NCBI GenBank assembly: GCA_964450705.1
Contig: CAYVDB010000002.1
Location: 1-54,954, forward strand
Length of the DNA: 54,954 nt
Origin: CAYVDB01 sp964450705
GTDB lineage: Bacteria; Patescibacteriota; Minisyncoccia; Phycocordibacterales; Zambryskibacteraceae
Reading direction: 5' to 3'
This document shows positions 23,402-32,458 of the stretch, in pieces. Numbering within the stretch: the first letter of the stretch is position 1; each line of letters begins with the position of its first letter. Below the pieces are notes generated by a model. That model was not told the DNA's origin. It ran no database searches and saw nothing but the letters and a program-made list of their open reading frames with translations. Position numbers and translations under genes: made by a program.

Positions 23402-24163
23402 TTATAAAATATTTAATCCTATTGGACAGTGATCGGAGCCTTGCATTTCATTATAAATACAAGACCCTTCAACTTTATCGACAATGGTCTTATCAACAAA
23501 AAAATAATCTATACGCCACCCAACATTTCTTGTGCGAGCAAATGTCTTCATGTCCCAATAGGTATAAGCCTCTTTTACGTGGGGGTTCAAATATCTAAAA
23601 ATATCAACGTACCCCTTACTGATAACGCGGTCAATCCAAGCTCGTTCTTTAGGCAAAAAACCAGTATTTTTCTCATTTTCCTTAGGACGCGCAAGGTCTA
23701 TCTCTGTATGGGCAGTATTTATATCACCACAAAAAATAACTGGTTTTTTACTTCGTAAGCTTTCAATAAAATCTAGAAAATGATTGTAAAAAGTTAGTTT
23801 ATAAGCAAGTCTTTCAGGGCCTCCACCACCATTAGGGAAATATACATTCAATAGGAAGAAGTCTTTGTATTCTAGACCTACAATACGGCCTTCTGGATCG
23901 TCATTTTTATCAATTCCATAGAAAACATCCAGAGGTTTTTCTTTTGAATAAATGGCCGTCCCACTATATCCCTTACGAATTTTTGACGAGTTAAAAAAAG
24001 AATGGAAACCAATGAGAGACCGAAGCTCTTGAGGTAGTTGCTCTGGAGAAGACTTTGTTTCTTGAAGACAGATAATATCTGGCTCTAAATCCAAAATAGA
24101 GCCAAAAAGACCCTTCCTATGAAGAGCTCGGAGGCCATTTACATTCCAAGAAATAATATTCAT
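23402..24163 (-). CDS. xth: Exodeoxyribonuclease III / AP endonuclease
   Basis: The protein has 253 residues from the ATG at 24163 (reading MNIISWNVNGLRA), where the family begins; a longer upstream frame overlaps the recombinase gene and is rejected. The endonuclease/exonuclease/phosphatase motifs are in order: SWNVNGLR, LQETKS (catalytic Glu), GYSGTAI, LNVYFPNGG, CGDINTAHTEIDLARP, and the final GWRIDYFF and SDHCPIGL (catalytic Asp-His). It repairs abasic sites in DNA and trims 3' ends. It lies 43 bases after the Xer recombinase gene in the same direction. Confidence 0.96.
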   Translation of the reverse strand: MNIISWNVNGLRALHRKGLFGSILDLEPDIICLQETKSSPEQLPQELRSLIGFHSFFNSSKIRKGYSGTAIYSKEKPLDVFYGIDKNDDPEGRIVGLEYKDFFLLNVYFPNGGGGPERLAYKLTFYNHFLDFIESLRSKKPVIFCGDINTAHTEIDLARPKENEKNTGFLPKERAWIDRVISKGYVDIFRYLNPHVKEAYTYWDMKTFARTRNVGWRIDYFFVDKTIVDKVEGSCIYNEMQGSDHCPIGLNIL

Positions 24164-24206
24164 AAGAGAAACAAAATCACATTTACGAGGATACCACACT
24201 CTTCTC

Positions 24207-25121
24207 CTAAGAGTCGTGGAACTTCTTATGGACGTCTCGCAAATGCTTATCAGTAATGTGGGTATAAATCTGAGTAGTCCCAATATTCGCATGCCCCAAA
24301 AGCATCTGTACAGAGCGTATATCTGCACCGTTCTGGAGTAAATCAGTCGCAAAGCTATGTCGAATGACGTGAGGAGTAACCTTTTTTGATATACCAGCTT
24401 CTATAGCATAACGCTTTACAATACGTTCTACTGAGCGAGAAGTTAATCGTTTCTCCTCAAGGGCATTTTTGTTTTTGCCAATATTTATAAAAAGAGCCTC
24501 TTCAAGATCCTTTCTCTCCTTTAAATAAACTTTGAGAGCGTCTTTTGCTTTACCGGAAAGGAACACTACTCGAACTTTTTCTCCTTTACCCCTTACAGAA
24601 AACTCGTCCCTTGATAAATCGAGATCTCGAGGAAGGGAACATAGCTCAGAAACACGCAAACCTGTAGAAAATAACAACTCTAGAATCGCTTTATCCCGGA
24701 GAGATTTTAAATCATTCCCCTTAGGGGCTTTTAGTATTCTACCGAGTTCATCTTTAGTAATAAGGTCAAGGGACCGTTCTGGAATTTTAGCCAACTCAAT
24801 TCGCTCAGGTTGCAAAGATGAAATTCCTCTCTTCATGAGGTATTTAAGAAAGGCTCTGAGTGCAATTAGATAGTAATTCTGAGTTTTTTTCTTAAGCGTA
24901 TCTTTAGACCCTAGCTTACCCTGAGAAAGAACCGGCTTTCGATTAAGCCATAATCTATACTCCCTCAGAAGTGAGTCTGTTATGTCTTTTGGAGACTTTA
25001 CTTTTGAATAAGAGGCGAAGGTATCGAGGTAATGGCTATAGTTTTCTATAGTCTTTTGGCTACGACCCCGCTCAATCTCCAAATGTTCAAGAAAATCTCG
25101 AATTAGTGCCTCAAGCGTCAT
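24207..25121 (-). CDS. Tyrosine recombinase of the XerC/XerD type
   Basis: The protein has 304 residues, normal for Xer. An N-terminal SAM-like core-binding domain (about 1-90) precedes the catalytic domain, whose active residues are visible: Arg156 (GLRVSEL), Lys179 or Lys182 (RGKGEK), His251 and Arg254 (HVIRHSFATDLL), His277 (LLGHANI) and Tyr286 (TQIYTH). It probably resolves chromosome dimers at a dif site. Only one Xer gene is seen here and no phage or integron genes are near, so a housekeeping role is more likely than a mobile one. Confidence 0.93.
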   Translation of the reverse strand: MTLEALIRDFLEHLEIERGRSQKTIENYSHYLDTFASYSKVKSPKDITDSLLREYRLWLNRKPVLSQGKLGSKDTLKKKTQNYYLIALRAFLKYLMKRGISSLQPERIELAKIPERSLDLITKDELGRILKAPKGNDLKSLRDKAILELLFSTGLRVSELCSLPRDLDLSRDEFSVRGKGEKVRVVFLSGKAKDALKVYLKERKDLEEALFINIGKNKNALEEKRLTSRSVERIVKRYAIEAGISKKVTPHVIRHSFATDLLQNGADIRSVQMLLGHANIGTTQIYTHITDKHLRDVHKKFHDS

Positions 25122-25215
25122 AGAGTGTCGGAAAATATTATAGCAAATAGAAGGTTAGGCCTCAGACTCCAAACCTCTTGCAAACACATACGTTTTGTGT
25201 TAGTCTTTTAATCTC

Positions 25216-25491
25216 ATGATTTCAAAAACAAAGAAGCAGAAAATCATCGGCGAAGTCGGAATCCACGCACAAGATACCGGCTCTCCGGAGGTGCAAATCT
25301 CTATTCTCACAAAAAGAATAGAAGAACTTGCAAAACATTTAAAGAAAAACTTAAAAGACAACCACTCCCGACGTGGGCTTTTGAGTATGGTGTCGCAAAG
25401 ACAATCACACATGAACTATCTTCAAAAAAAGAGCCCAAAACGATACAGCTCTCTAATGAAGAAGCTCAATTTAAAAAAGAAAAGTCAATAA
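25216..25491 (+). CDS. rpsO: 30S ribosomal protein S15
   Basis: The protein has 91 residues, the typical length. It has the S15 signature: DTGSPEVQISILTKRIEELAKHL (about 20-42), then DNHSRRGLL near 47-55 and HMNYLQKKSPKRYSSL near 64-79. It binds the central domain of 16S rRNA early in small-subunit assembly. It is divergent from the Xer gene and has its own terminator; pnp, its usual partner elsewhere, is absent here. Confidence 0.97.
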   Translation: MISKTKKQKIIGEVGIHAQDTGSPEVQISILTKRIEELAKHLKKNLKDNHSRRGLLSMVSQRQSHMNYLQKKSPKRYSSLMKKLNLKKKSQ

Positions 25492-25495
25492 AATG

Positions 25496-25522
25496 AACCC
25501 TCTAGTAGGGTTTGTTTTATTT
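25496..25522 (+). terminator. Intrinsic terminator after rpsO
   Basis: AACCCT and AGGGTT pair (6 bp) around CTAGT, followed by TGTTTTATTTTTT. It starts 4 bases after the rpsO stop. Confidence 0.8.
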
Positions 25523-25536
25523 TTTACATAAAAAAT

Positions 25537-26100
25537 ATGGCTGTTATAAAACAAAAGGATCAACGTGTTGGAATTTTTATTGATACACAAAACCTCTACC
25601 ATAGCGCGAAAAATCTACACCACGGGAAGGTAAACTTCTCTCAGGTAGTAAAAGACGCTCTTGCGGGACGGGTACTAATTAGAGCAATAGCATACGTAAT
25701 TACTACAGAATCAGGTGAGGAACGAGGGTTTTTTGAGGCACTCGAAAAGGCTGGTATTGAAACAAAAACAAAGAACCTTCAAATATTTTATGGTGGAGCA
25801 AAAAAAGCCGACTGGGACGTGGGCCTTGCAATGGATGTTGTAAAAATGGCTCACAAACTCGATACTGTCATACTAGTATCAGGAGACGGAGACTTCATAC
25901 CGCTTATTGAATACCTTAAAAATACTCACGGATGCCAAGTAGAGGTGGCTTCATTTGGCAAATCATCGTCTGGAAAACTTATAGAAGCAAGTGATGACTT
26001 TTTAGATCTAGATCAAAACCCAAAAAAATACATAATGAGAAACTATATACGGCCAAAGAAAACAAAAAACATTATTTCTTCAGAAGAAGCTTCCGAATAA
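25537..26100 (+). CDS. NYN-domain (LabA/DUF88-like) protein
   Basis: The protein has 187 residues. The PIN-like NYN nuclease fold is recognisable from its acidic positions: VGIFIDTQNLY (Asp near 16), KADWDVGLAMDVVKMA (Asp near 91-98) and LVSGDGDFIPLIEYL (Asp near 116-118). Family members are probably metal-dependent RNases or RNA-binding regulators. The C-terminal 30 residues are basic and disordered. It starts 45 bases after rpsO, beyond that gene's terminator. Confidence 0.88.
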   Translation: MAVIKQKDQRVGIFIDTQNLYHSAKNLHHGKVNFSQVVKDALAGRVLIRAIAYVITTESGEERGFFEALEKAGIETKTKNLQIFYGGAKKADWDVGLAMDVVKMAHKLDTVILVSGDGDFIPLIEYLKNTHGCQVEVASFGKSSSGKLIEASDDFLDLDQNPKKYIMRNYIRPKKTKNIISSEEASE

Positions 26101-26165
26101 AAAGCAAACTAAGAGTTGCGCTTCGGGTCGAACATAAACCCGTGATAGAATGAGACGACAGTCTC

Positions 26166-27353
26166 ATGGCAGGAGAACAAAACAATCCTCTAGATTTTGC
26201 TGACGATAAAATTAGCGAAATCGAACAGAAAATCCTTAAAAAGGATTCTTCTAACCAACAAAAACAGCAAGAAATATTTGCACGTATTAACGGCATGCAA
26301 AAAGAGTCTGAAGAAAATACAAACCCGATCGCTCAAAACTCTCTTTCAAAAAACGATTTCCCTATAAAAAGTCTCCGAACTTTTCAGGGAGATGTCGCTC
26401 AAGCAATAAAAGAACAGAATGCTTCTTACGTTACAATAGCCCTTGCAGAAAAAAGAAAACAAGAAACGGAAACCCGTCAGCAAAAAGGGCCTGCGCAGTT
26501 CATAGAAGAAAGGCCGAAGCCTATTTATGAAAAACCGGTTACACCAATCATTACCGAGAAAGTTAGCCCTGTAGTTACTCCTAAAAACCCTGAACTCAAA
26601 AAAAACATCTTATTATCTATAGGAAGTGCTCTATTTATACTGATCGGAATCGGCTCAGTGACTTTTTTCTACTTACTTCAAAAAGAAGCTGATAAAGCGA
26701 TTATCGAAACACCAACAGGAACTTCAGTGGTGGGCTGGACAGAGAAAGAAACTTTCTCTATTACCGGAAAAGACAAGGAAGACTTCACTGATTATGTATA
26801 TAAAACTAGGGGAGAGAAAACTTTAGGCGAAGGGGAAATATTTTATGTAGAGATCACAGACTCTCTTGGTAACGAAAGCACACCTCAAGATTTCTTCACC
26901 ACTTTAAAAATTGGCGCCCCAGCAAATCTCGTTCGAGCATTCAATAAAAAAATGATGTTTGGCTTCTTTCGTCTTAAAGACACAAACATACCATTTCTTT
27001 TGTTAAGCCTTGAATCTTTTGATAGAAGTTTTGACGGCATGCTCTCGTGGGAAAAAACGATGTTTAATGATATTGGAGAGTTTTTTAATCAAAATATTCT
27101 ACCTATATACGAAACGCCAAGTACAGCAACTTCTTCAGAAGTGAAGAATATAATAACTCTCAACGAAGCACTTCAAAAAGAGTTCACAGATGAAACTCTG
27201 TTCAATAAAGACACTCGTATTTTAGAAAATACAAAAGGAGAAACAATCCTCCTTTATTCTTTCCTAGATAAAGAAACCTTACTTATTACTTCAAACGAAG
27301 AGCTGGTACGAGAACTAATAAATAAGCTTGTCTCTCAGAAGCTCATCCGATAA
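26166..27353 (+). CDS. Single-pass membrane protein of unknown function
   Basis: The protein has 395 residues. The first 145 are cytoplasmic, charged and helical (KISEIEQKILKKDSSNQQ). One transmembrane segment lies at about 148-172 (NILLSIGSALFILIGIGSVTFFYL), and the external part is a mixed alpha/beta domain with conserved-looking text (LRAFNKKMMFGFFRL, LISWEKTM-like). No known domain is recognised. Similar arrangements are common among unassigned Parcubacteria envelope proteins. It stands between the NYN gene and a DksA-type gene. Confidence 0.7.
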   Translation: MAGEQNNPLDFADDKISEIEQKILKKDSSNQQKQQEIFARINGMQKESEENTNPIAQNSLSKNDFPIKSLRTFQGDVAQAIKEQNASYVTIALAEKRKQETETRQQKGPAQFIEERPKPIYEKPVTPIITEKVSPVVTPKNPELKKNILLSIGSALFILIGIGSVTFFYLLQKEADKAIIETPTGTSVVGWTEKETFSITGKDKEDFTDYVYKTRGEKTLGEGEIFYVEITDSLGNESTPQDFFTTLKIGAPANLVRAFNKKMMFGFFRLKDTNIPFLLLSLESFDRSFDGMLSWEKTMFNDIGEFFNQNILPIYETPSTATSSEVKNIITLNEALQKEFTDETLFNKDTRILENTKGETILLYSFLDKETLLITSNEELVRELINKLVSQKLIR

Positions 27354-27389
27354 AAGCCCCCCTTAGGCCTTCCTAAAGAAAGAGGCTCC

Positions 27390-27398
27390 TGCTATGAT
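27390..27398 (+). promoter_or_regulatory. Extended -10 promoter, probably leaderless
   Basis: TGC-TATGAT ends 6 bases before the ATG at 27405, which puts the expected transcription start on the first base of the start codon. Confidence 0.55.
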
Positions 27399-27404
27399 AA
27401 CCCC

Positions 27405-27761
27405 ATGAAAGAACACACCCAGAAATTTAAAGAGAAACTCGAAAGCGAAAAAAACCTTCTTGAAAAAGAGCTTTCTTCTGTTGGTCGAGTTAATCCAGAA
27501 AACCCCCTCGATTGGGAAGCAAAAGCAAGTGACCTTGACACCCTTTCTGCAGATGAAAATGAAGTAGCGGACACTATAGAAGAATATGAAGAAAATACAG
27601 CGGTTTTAAAACAACTTGAAACAAGATACAACGAAGTTAAAAATGCACTTCAAAATATAGAGAGTGGCACATACGGCTTGTGTACTATTTGCGGAAAAGA
27701 AATAGAAGAAGCTCGCCTTGAAGCAAATCCTGCGGCAACAACCTGCCAAGAACACATGTAA
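27405..27761 (+). CDS. DksA/TraR-type zinc-finger protein
   Basis: The protein has 118 residues. An N-terminal coiled coil (about 1-75) precedes a zinc finger with CTIC near 93-96 and CQEH at 114-117, in the family context YGLCTICGKEIEEARLEA. The last ligand is His where most members have Cys, so a Cys3-His site is likely. Such proteins enter the RNA polymerase secondary channel and adjust initiation, often with ppGpp. It starts 6 bases after an extended -10 box. The yifB/comM gene follows after 6 bases. Confidence 0.85.
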   Translation: MKEHTQKFKEKLESEKNLLEKELSSVGRVNPENPLDWEAKASDLDTLSADENEVADTIEEYEENTAVLKQLETRYNEVKNALQNIESGTYGLCTICGKEIEEARLEANPAATTCQEHM

Positions 27762-27767
27762 CACGTT

Positions 27768-29294
27768 ATGAGCTTTGCGAAGGTACACAGCGCTCAGACA
27801 TTTCTCCTCTCTCCCCATATCGTAGATATAGAAGTGGATACCTCAAAAGGTCTCCACTCTTTTTCTATAGTGGGGCTTCCAGATAAGGCGGTGGAAGAAT
27901 CTCGAGATCGGATTAGCGCAGCAATCAAAAACTCTGGTTTTAAATCTCCTAAAAGCAAAAATGAAAAAGTTGTAATTTCCCTAGCTCCTGCGGACCTAAA
28001 AAAAGAAGGCCCTGTGTACGATCTTGGTATTGCGGTAGCGTATCTTAAAGCAGTAGGGGACATTACATTTGATAGCACTTCGAGCATATTTCTTGGAGAA
28101 CTTGCCCTCGATGGAAAGGTTCGTAAAATATCGGGGGTTCTTCCGTTAGTACAAAAGGCAAAGGAAAAGGGTTTTCAAAACATATTTGTGCCTAAAGAAA
28201 ACGCAGAGGAAGCTGCATTAATTGAGGGAATTAATATATTTGGAGTAGAATCTCTCGATTCTCTTATACTTCACTTTAAGAAAGAAAACCCTAATGTATT
28301 ACCACAACAACCAAAGACTTATCTAGAGCAAGAAAAAATTGTGCTCGAAATTCAATTCGAAGATATCCGCGGACAAGAAACTGCAAAAAGAGGCCTCGAA
28401 ATTGCAGCTGCTGGCGGGCATAACATTGCGCTTTACGGGCCACCAGGGACAGGAAAAACAATGCTTGCAAAAGCGTTTGCTTCTATATTGCCGCCGCTTT
28501 CTCTTGAAGAAGCACTCGAAGTAACAAGTATTCACTCTGTAGCGGGAATATTACAAAAACCCATAGTAATCCCCCCCTTCCGCTCTCCACATCACACCTC
28601 ATCTTACGTTGCGCTTGTCGGAGGAGGTGCAACGCCTCGACCAGGAGAGATTACTTTGGCTCACAAGGGTGTACTTTTTTTAGATGAATTCCCTGAGTTT
28701 GAACGGAGGGTTCTCGAAGCACTACGTCAACCCCTTGAAGAGCGCGTAGTCTCAATATCGCGCGCAAAAGGAAGCGCACAATTTCCTGCCCACTTTATAC
28801 TTATTGCCGCCATGAATCCGTGCCCCTGTGGAAACTTTGGCTTTAGGGGTAAAGAATGTACTTGCGCGCCTATACACCTTCTCAAGTATCAAAGGAAGCT
28901 TTCTGGGCCTCTCATGGAAAGAATTGATCTCTGGCTTGAAGTTCCCCGAATTGAACACGAAAAATTAGGAAATGAAACCTTAGGCGGAGAATCTTCTGAG
29001 ATAATTAGGCAAAGAGTTATGGACGCTAGAAAAGTACAAAAAGACCGCCTAGGAAGATTCTCAAAAACAACAAATGGAGAAATGTCAGTGAAAGATCTGG
29101 TCCGTTTAGTTGAGCTTAATACTGAAGCAAAAAGTATCCTAAACGTATCTGCTGAGAAAATCGGCTTTTCTCCTCGTGTTTACCACAAAGTTATAAAGGT
29201 CGCCCGTACTATTGCCGACCTAGACCGAAGCGAGAGCGTGCTTCCAGAACATGTTCTCGAAGCAATTCAATACAGACCAAAAGAACGTTCTTGA
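27768..29294 (+). CDS. comM: YifB/ComM family Mg-chelatase-like AAA+ ATPase
   Basis: The protein has 508 residues, family-typical. The N-terminal ChlI-like domain runs about 1-165 (GLPDKAVEESRDRISAAIKNSG). The AAA+ core has Walker A GPPGTGKTMLAK near 224-235, Walker B VLFLDEFPEF near 302-311, and the sensor FILIAAMNPCPCG near 344-356 with cysteines. The C-terminal domain lies at about 410-508. In naturally competent bacteria ComM is a branch-migration helicase that helps integrate taken-up DNA. With the type IV pilus and secretion genes nearby, a role in DNA uptake is a reasonable inference. Confidence 0.93.
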   Translation: MSFAKVHSAQTFLLSPHIVDIEVDTSKGLHSFSIVGLPDKAVEESRDRISAAIKNSGFKSPKSKNEKVVISLAPADLKKEGPVYDLGIAVAYLKAVGDITFDSTSSIFLGELALDGKVRKISGVLPLVQKAKEKGFQNIFVPKENAEEAALIEGINIFGVESLDSLILHFKKENPNVLPQQPKTYLEQEKIVLEIQFEDIRGQETAKRGLEIAAAGGHNIALYGPPGTGKTMLAKAFASILPPLSLEEALEVTSIHSVAGILQKPIVIPPFRSPHHTSSYVALVGGGATPRPGEITLAHKGVLFLDEFPEFERRVLEALRQPLEERVVSISRAKGSAQFPAHFILIAAMNPCPCGNFGFRGKECTCAPIHLLKYQRKLSGPLMERIDLWLEVPRIEHEKLGNETLGGESSEIIRQRVMDARKVQKDRLGRFSKTTNGEMSVKDLVRLVELNTEAKSILNVSAEKIGFSPRVYHKVIKVARTIADLDRSESVLPEHVLEAIQYRPKERS

Positions 29295-29296
29295 GA

Positions 29297-30214
29297 CTAA
29301 AAAGGATTCTTTGCTCCTCGCACCTCAAAATGCAAATGTGCCCCTGTTGCTTTCCCAGTTTGCCCAACATAACCAATTACCTGCCCTTGTTCGACTGTTT
29401 CGCCTTGCTTAACAGTATTCTCTTGATTATGAGAGTACAGAGTCTGAGTGCCGTTATCGTGCTGAATAACAATATAGGTACCGTACCCTCCATTCCAACC
29501 ACCGTTTCGACTTACAATCACAAGACCTTTTGCAGAAGCGAGAATTGGAGTGCCTGCCTTTGCCGCAATATCTACTGCGTTATAACCGTGAATTCCTTGC
29601 GTTCTCTTTCCTGAAACTGGGCGGAGATAATACCCAGCGTACTCTTTAACGCTCTGAATAATTTTTGTGCGGATAACACCAGAAGAAGAACTTTGAGACA
29701 GAATTTCTCCGTCAGGAACAATAATAATATCCCCAACTGCAAGAGTGGTCTTTTCTGTAACGTTGTTATAAGTCTTAACCTCTTCTAAATCGCCTTTATA
29801 TGTCTTAGTTATAGACGCGAGCGTATCACCCTTTTTTACAACGTGGCGAACTCCAGAAACAGGGAGTATCACCAAAGTTTGGCCTGGAGAAATAGTCGAG
29901 CCTTGAATGTCATTTGACCATCGAATGGTATTTATTGAAACACCAAACATTTTAGCAATCGTTCCGAGAGTATCCCCCTTCCGCACAACATATATACTAA
30001 TCTTATCTGATATAGGATGATCCTTTTTATTTTCAACCAACCCTCCCGAAGGGCCGTCCTCCGCAATAAGAGCTGTATCATCAATAATAAAATTACTATC
30101 TGAAGAAAAACCCAAGTTTGGATCCGGGTTAAGTGTCGCTTGTAAAAGGGGCATTGTTTGAGAGTTTTCGAGAGATACTTCTTCTGCCTCCGCAGAAGAA
30201 AAGAGATTTGCCAT
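29297..30214 (-). CDS. LysM and M23 peptidoglycan hydrolase (true start probably upstream, non-ATG)
   Basis: From the ATG at 30214 the protein has 305 residues: LysM repeats near 74-117 (YVVRKGDTLGTIAKMFG) and 122-165 (HVVKKGDTLASITKTY), and a C-terminal M23 domain near 195-305 with GIHGYNAVDIA and HLHFEVRG, the zinc-binding His/Asp motifs of lysostaphin-like endopeptidases. It should cut peptide cross-links in the wall. The frame stays open 155 bases upstream and encodes a clear hydrophobic export segment (ANLLLAILLFGIPIGVSA) just before this ATG, but no ATG, GTG or TTG is available there. The real start may be a rare ATT codon. A leader terminator and promoter lie upstream. Confidence 0.82.
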   Translation of the reverse strand: MANLFSSAEAEEVSLENSQTMPLLQATLNPDPNLGFSSDSNFIIDDTALIAEDGPSGGLVENKKDHPISDKISIYVVRKGDTLGTIAKMFGVSINTIRWSNDIQGSTISPGQTLVILPVSGVRHVVKKGDTLASITKTYKGDLEEVKTYNNVTEKTTLAVGDIIIVPDGEILSQSSSSGVIRTKIIQSVKEYAGYYLRPVSGKRTQGIHGYNAVDIAAKAGTPILASAKGLVIVSRNGGWNGGYGTYIVIQHDNGTQTLYSHNQENTVKQGETVEQGQVIGYVGQTGKATGAHLHFEVRGAKNPF

Positions 30215-30404
30215 AAAAGAAAGGAGGCCAGCAGAAACCCCAATCGGTATCCCAAAGAGAAGAATAGCTAATAAAAGATTAGCCGCAAAAGATTTCGTAT
30301 TGTTTTTTATAGTCGAGACGACCGAGAAACCAGAAGGACGTCCCCAAAAGCCATTCTTAAAGACTAAAATAAGCCTAAAAATAATGATAATTCTGTCTTC
30401 CCGA

Positions 30405-30431
30405 GAAAAATATGGCTCTACTGAGCCATAT
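30405..30431 (-). terminator. Leader terminator/attenuator before the LysM-M23 gene
   Basis: On the minus strand ATATGGCTC and GAGCCATAT form a perfect 9-bp stem with loop AGTA, followed by T5. It lies between the promoter at 30464-30491 and the coding region, so most transcripts may end after about 50 bases. Confidence 0.65.
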
Positions 30432-30463
30432 AAGCATTTCTTTCTGTATTCCTAGACCAAATC

Positions 30464-30491
30464 ATTATACCTGAAGGAATGACGAGGTCAA
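30464..30491 (-). promoter_or_regulatory. Sigma-70 promoter for the LysM-M23 gene
   Basis: On the minus strand TTGACC (30491-30486), a 16-base spacer and TATAAT (30469-30464). Expected start near 30457. It is back to back with the helicase promoter. Confidence 0.75.
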
Positions 30492-30522
30492 TTGCAATAA
30501 ATCAGTAGATATGCGGATGAAA

Positions 30523-30531
30523 TGATATAGT
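30523..30531 (+). promoter_or_regulatory. Extended -10 promoter for the helicase gene
   Basis: TGA-TATAGT ends 6 bases before the ATG at 30538, fitting a leaderless mRNA. Confidence 0.5.
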
Positions 30532-30537
30532 GTGTCG

Positions 30538-32457
30538 ATGACTTTGAATATCTCTCAACAAAAAGCTGTTGATGCTCAAGAAGGCCCGGTACTTATCCTT
30601 GCTGGAGCGGGAGCAGGAAAGACAAAAACTATTGTGGAAAGAATTGCCCATCTTGTGGCCCAAGGGGTACCTGGAGAATCCATCCTCGCAATAACATTTA
30701 CAAACAAAGCGGCCGAAGAAATGCGAGAAAGAGTTCTAAAAACACTTGAATCACGATCCCTTACTAGCAGAAACACCCTTCCTTTTGTGAGCACCTTCCA
30801 TGCTCTTGGTGTTTTTATCATACGAGAAAACGCAGAAAGAATAGGCTTACGAAAACATTTTAAAATCCTCGACCGAAGTGACTCTAAACAAGCAATAAAA
30901 GAATCCTTGATTGAAAACGGGTTTGATCCAAAACAGTTCGACCCTGGGAAAATTCTTGGAATAATTTCTCGAGAAAAAGGAAATGCGGTGACTTGTGAGG
31001 AATACGAGCTAAACACAATGGGCGATTTTATACAGAATGTAGTTACTCGAACATGGAAGGCTTACCAAAACAAATTAAAAAAAGAACACGCCCTTGATTT
31101 CGACGACTTACTTCTCACGACGTTAAAATTGCTAGAGAACAAAGAAATCGCTCAAAAATACCAGAAAGAATGGCGGTATCTCCACATTGACGAATATCAA
31201 GACACTAATGTAGTACAGTACAAGATTGCAAAAATACTCGCCCTCGAACACAAAAATATCTGCGTTGTAGGGGACATAGATCAAAATATTTACAGTTGGC
31301 GTGGGGCTCGGCTAAAAAACATACTCAACTTTGAACACGACTACCCTGGGGCACAAGTTATTCTTCTTGAAGAAAATTACCGCTCAACCCAAACAATTCT
31401 TGATATTGCCAATAATATAATCTCAAAAAATGAGTTCAGAAAAGAAAAAAATCTATTTACAAAAAATGGTAAAGGTGAGCTTGTAAGTCTTTACGAGGCA
31501 TACGACGAAATAAGCGAGGCTGAATTTGTTGCGACTCGCGTGAAAGGTCTCATTGAAAATGGAATCTCTCCAGAAGAAATTGCCGTGCTCTATCGAGCAA
31601 ATTTTCAATCTCGCGCTCTTGAAGAAGCATGCCTTTCATATGGAGTGAACTACCAATTACTCGGCACTCGCTTCTTCGAGCGGAAAGAGGTGAAAGACGT
31701 TATTTCATACATAAGACTCTCGTTAAATAACGACAGTTTGTCAGATCTTAAGAGAATAATAAACATCCCAGCACGAGGAATTGGGAAAGTCTCCCTTCTC
31801 AAAATTATAGAAGGCAAAAAAGACTCTCTCCCAAAAAGCTCTCGTACTGCTTATGAAAGTTTTCTCGAGAAACTAACAGCTATCAGAAAAAAAATAGAAG
31901 AAAGCACTCCAGGAGAATCCCTGCGATTCATTTTGGAGACAACAGGAATCGAGAAAGAATTCTCGACCGGCAAAGGAGAGGATGAAGAGCGGTTAGAAAA
32001 CGTTCGCGAACTTGTTTCAATCGCCTCTAGATACGATACAAAAGATGGACTTACCGGCATGGAAGAATTCTTAACTCACGCAAGTCTCCAGAGCGATCAG
32101 GATGAACTTTCAGGAGATAAGAAAGGGGTTCGTCTTATGACAGTACATGCCTCAAAAGGACTTGAATTCGAGTATGTATTTATTACCGGCCTTGAAGAAG
32201 GACTTTTCCCACACGAAACAGTAAACCATGGGCCAAAAAACGAAGACGACGAGGAAGAACGACGCCTTTTTTACGTTGCTCTCACAAGAGCAAAAAAGAA
32301 ATTATTCCTTTCCTACGCACAGACTCGAACTTTGTTTGGAAAAAGACAGATAAACATACCTTCAGAGTTTCTTTATGACATTCCTGAAGAGCATATCATT
32401 AGAGAAGAGGGGACATTCGGACTCCTAAGAAAACCGCTTATAAATATCGATTTCTAG
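30538..32457 (+). CDS. pcrA: UvrD/PcrA-type superfamily 1 DNA helicase
   Basis: The protein has 639 residues from the ATG at 30538; a GTG two codons upstream is possible but would fall on the predicted transcription start. The SF1A motifs are in order: Walker A AGAGAGKTKTIVERI near 24-38, ITFTNKAAEEM, DEYQDTN near 222-228, GDIDQNIYSWRGA, LEENYRSTQTI, VHASKGLEFEYVF near 537-549 and RRLFYVALTRAKKKLFLSY. It unwinds DNA 3'-5' in repair and replication conflict. The rsmA gene follows after one base. Confidence 0.94.
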   Translation: MTLNISQQKAVDAQEGPVLILAGAGAGKTKTIVERIAHLVAQGVPGESILAITFTNKAAEEMRERVLKTLESRSLTSRNTLPFVSTFHALGVFIIRENAERIGLRKHFKILDRSDSKQAIKESLIENGFDPKQFDPGKILGIISREKGNAVTCEEYELNTMGDFIQNVVTRTWKAYQNKLKKEHALDFDDLLLTTLKLLENKEIAQKYQKEWRYLHIDEYQDTNVVQYKIAKILALEHKNICVVGDIDQNIYSWRGARLKNILNFEHDYPGAQVILLEENYRSTQTILDIANNIISKNEFRKEKNLFTKNGKGELVSLYEAYDEISEAEFVATRVKGLIENGISPEEIAVLYRANFQSRALEEACLSYGVNYQLLGTRFFERKEVKDVISYIRLSLNNDSLSDLKRIINIPARGIGKVSLLKIIEGKKDSLPKSSRTAYESFLEKLTAIRKKIEESTPGESLRFILETTGIEKEFSTGKGEDEERLENVRELVSIASRYDTKDGLTGMEEFLTHASLQSDQDELSGDKKGVRLMTVHASKGLEFEYVFITGLEEGLFPHETVNHGPKNEDDEEERRLFYVALTRAKKKLFLSYAQTRTLFGKRQINIPSEFLYDIPEEHIIREEGTFGLLRKPLINIDF

Positions 32458-32458
32458 T

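Noticed and set aside
24207..25121. A phage or genomic-island integrase
   Set aside because: Length and motifs fit housekeeping Xer, and no other mobile-element gene or attachment pair flanks it.
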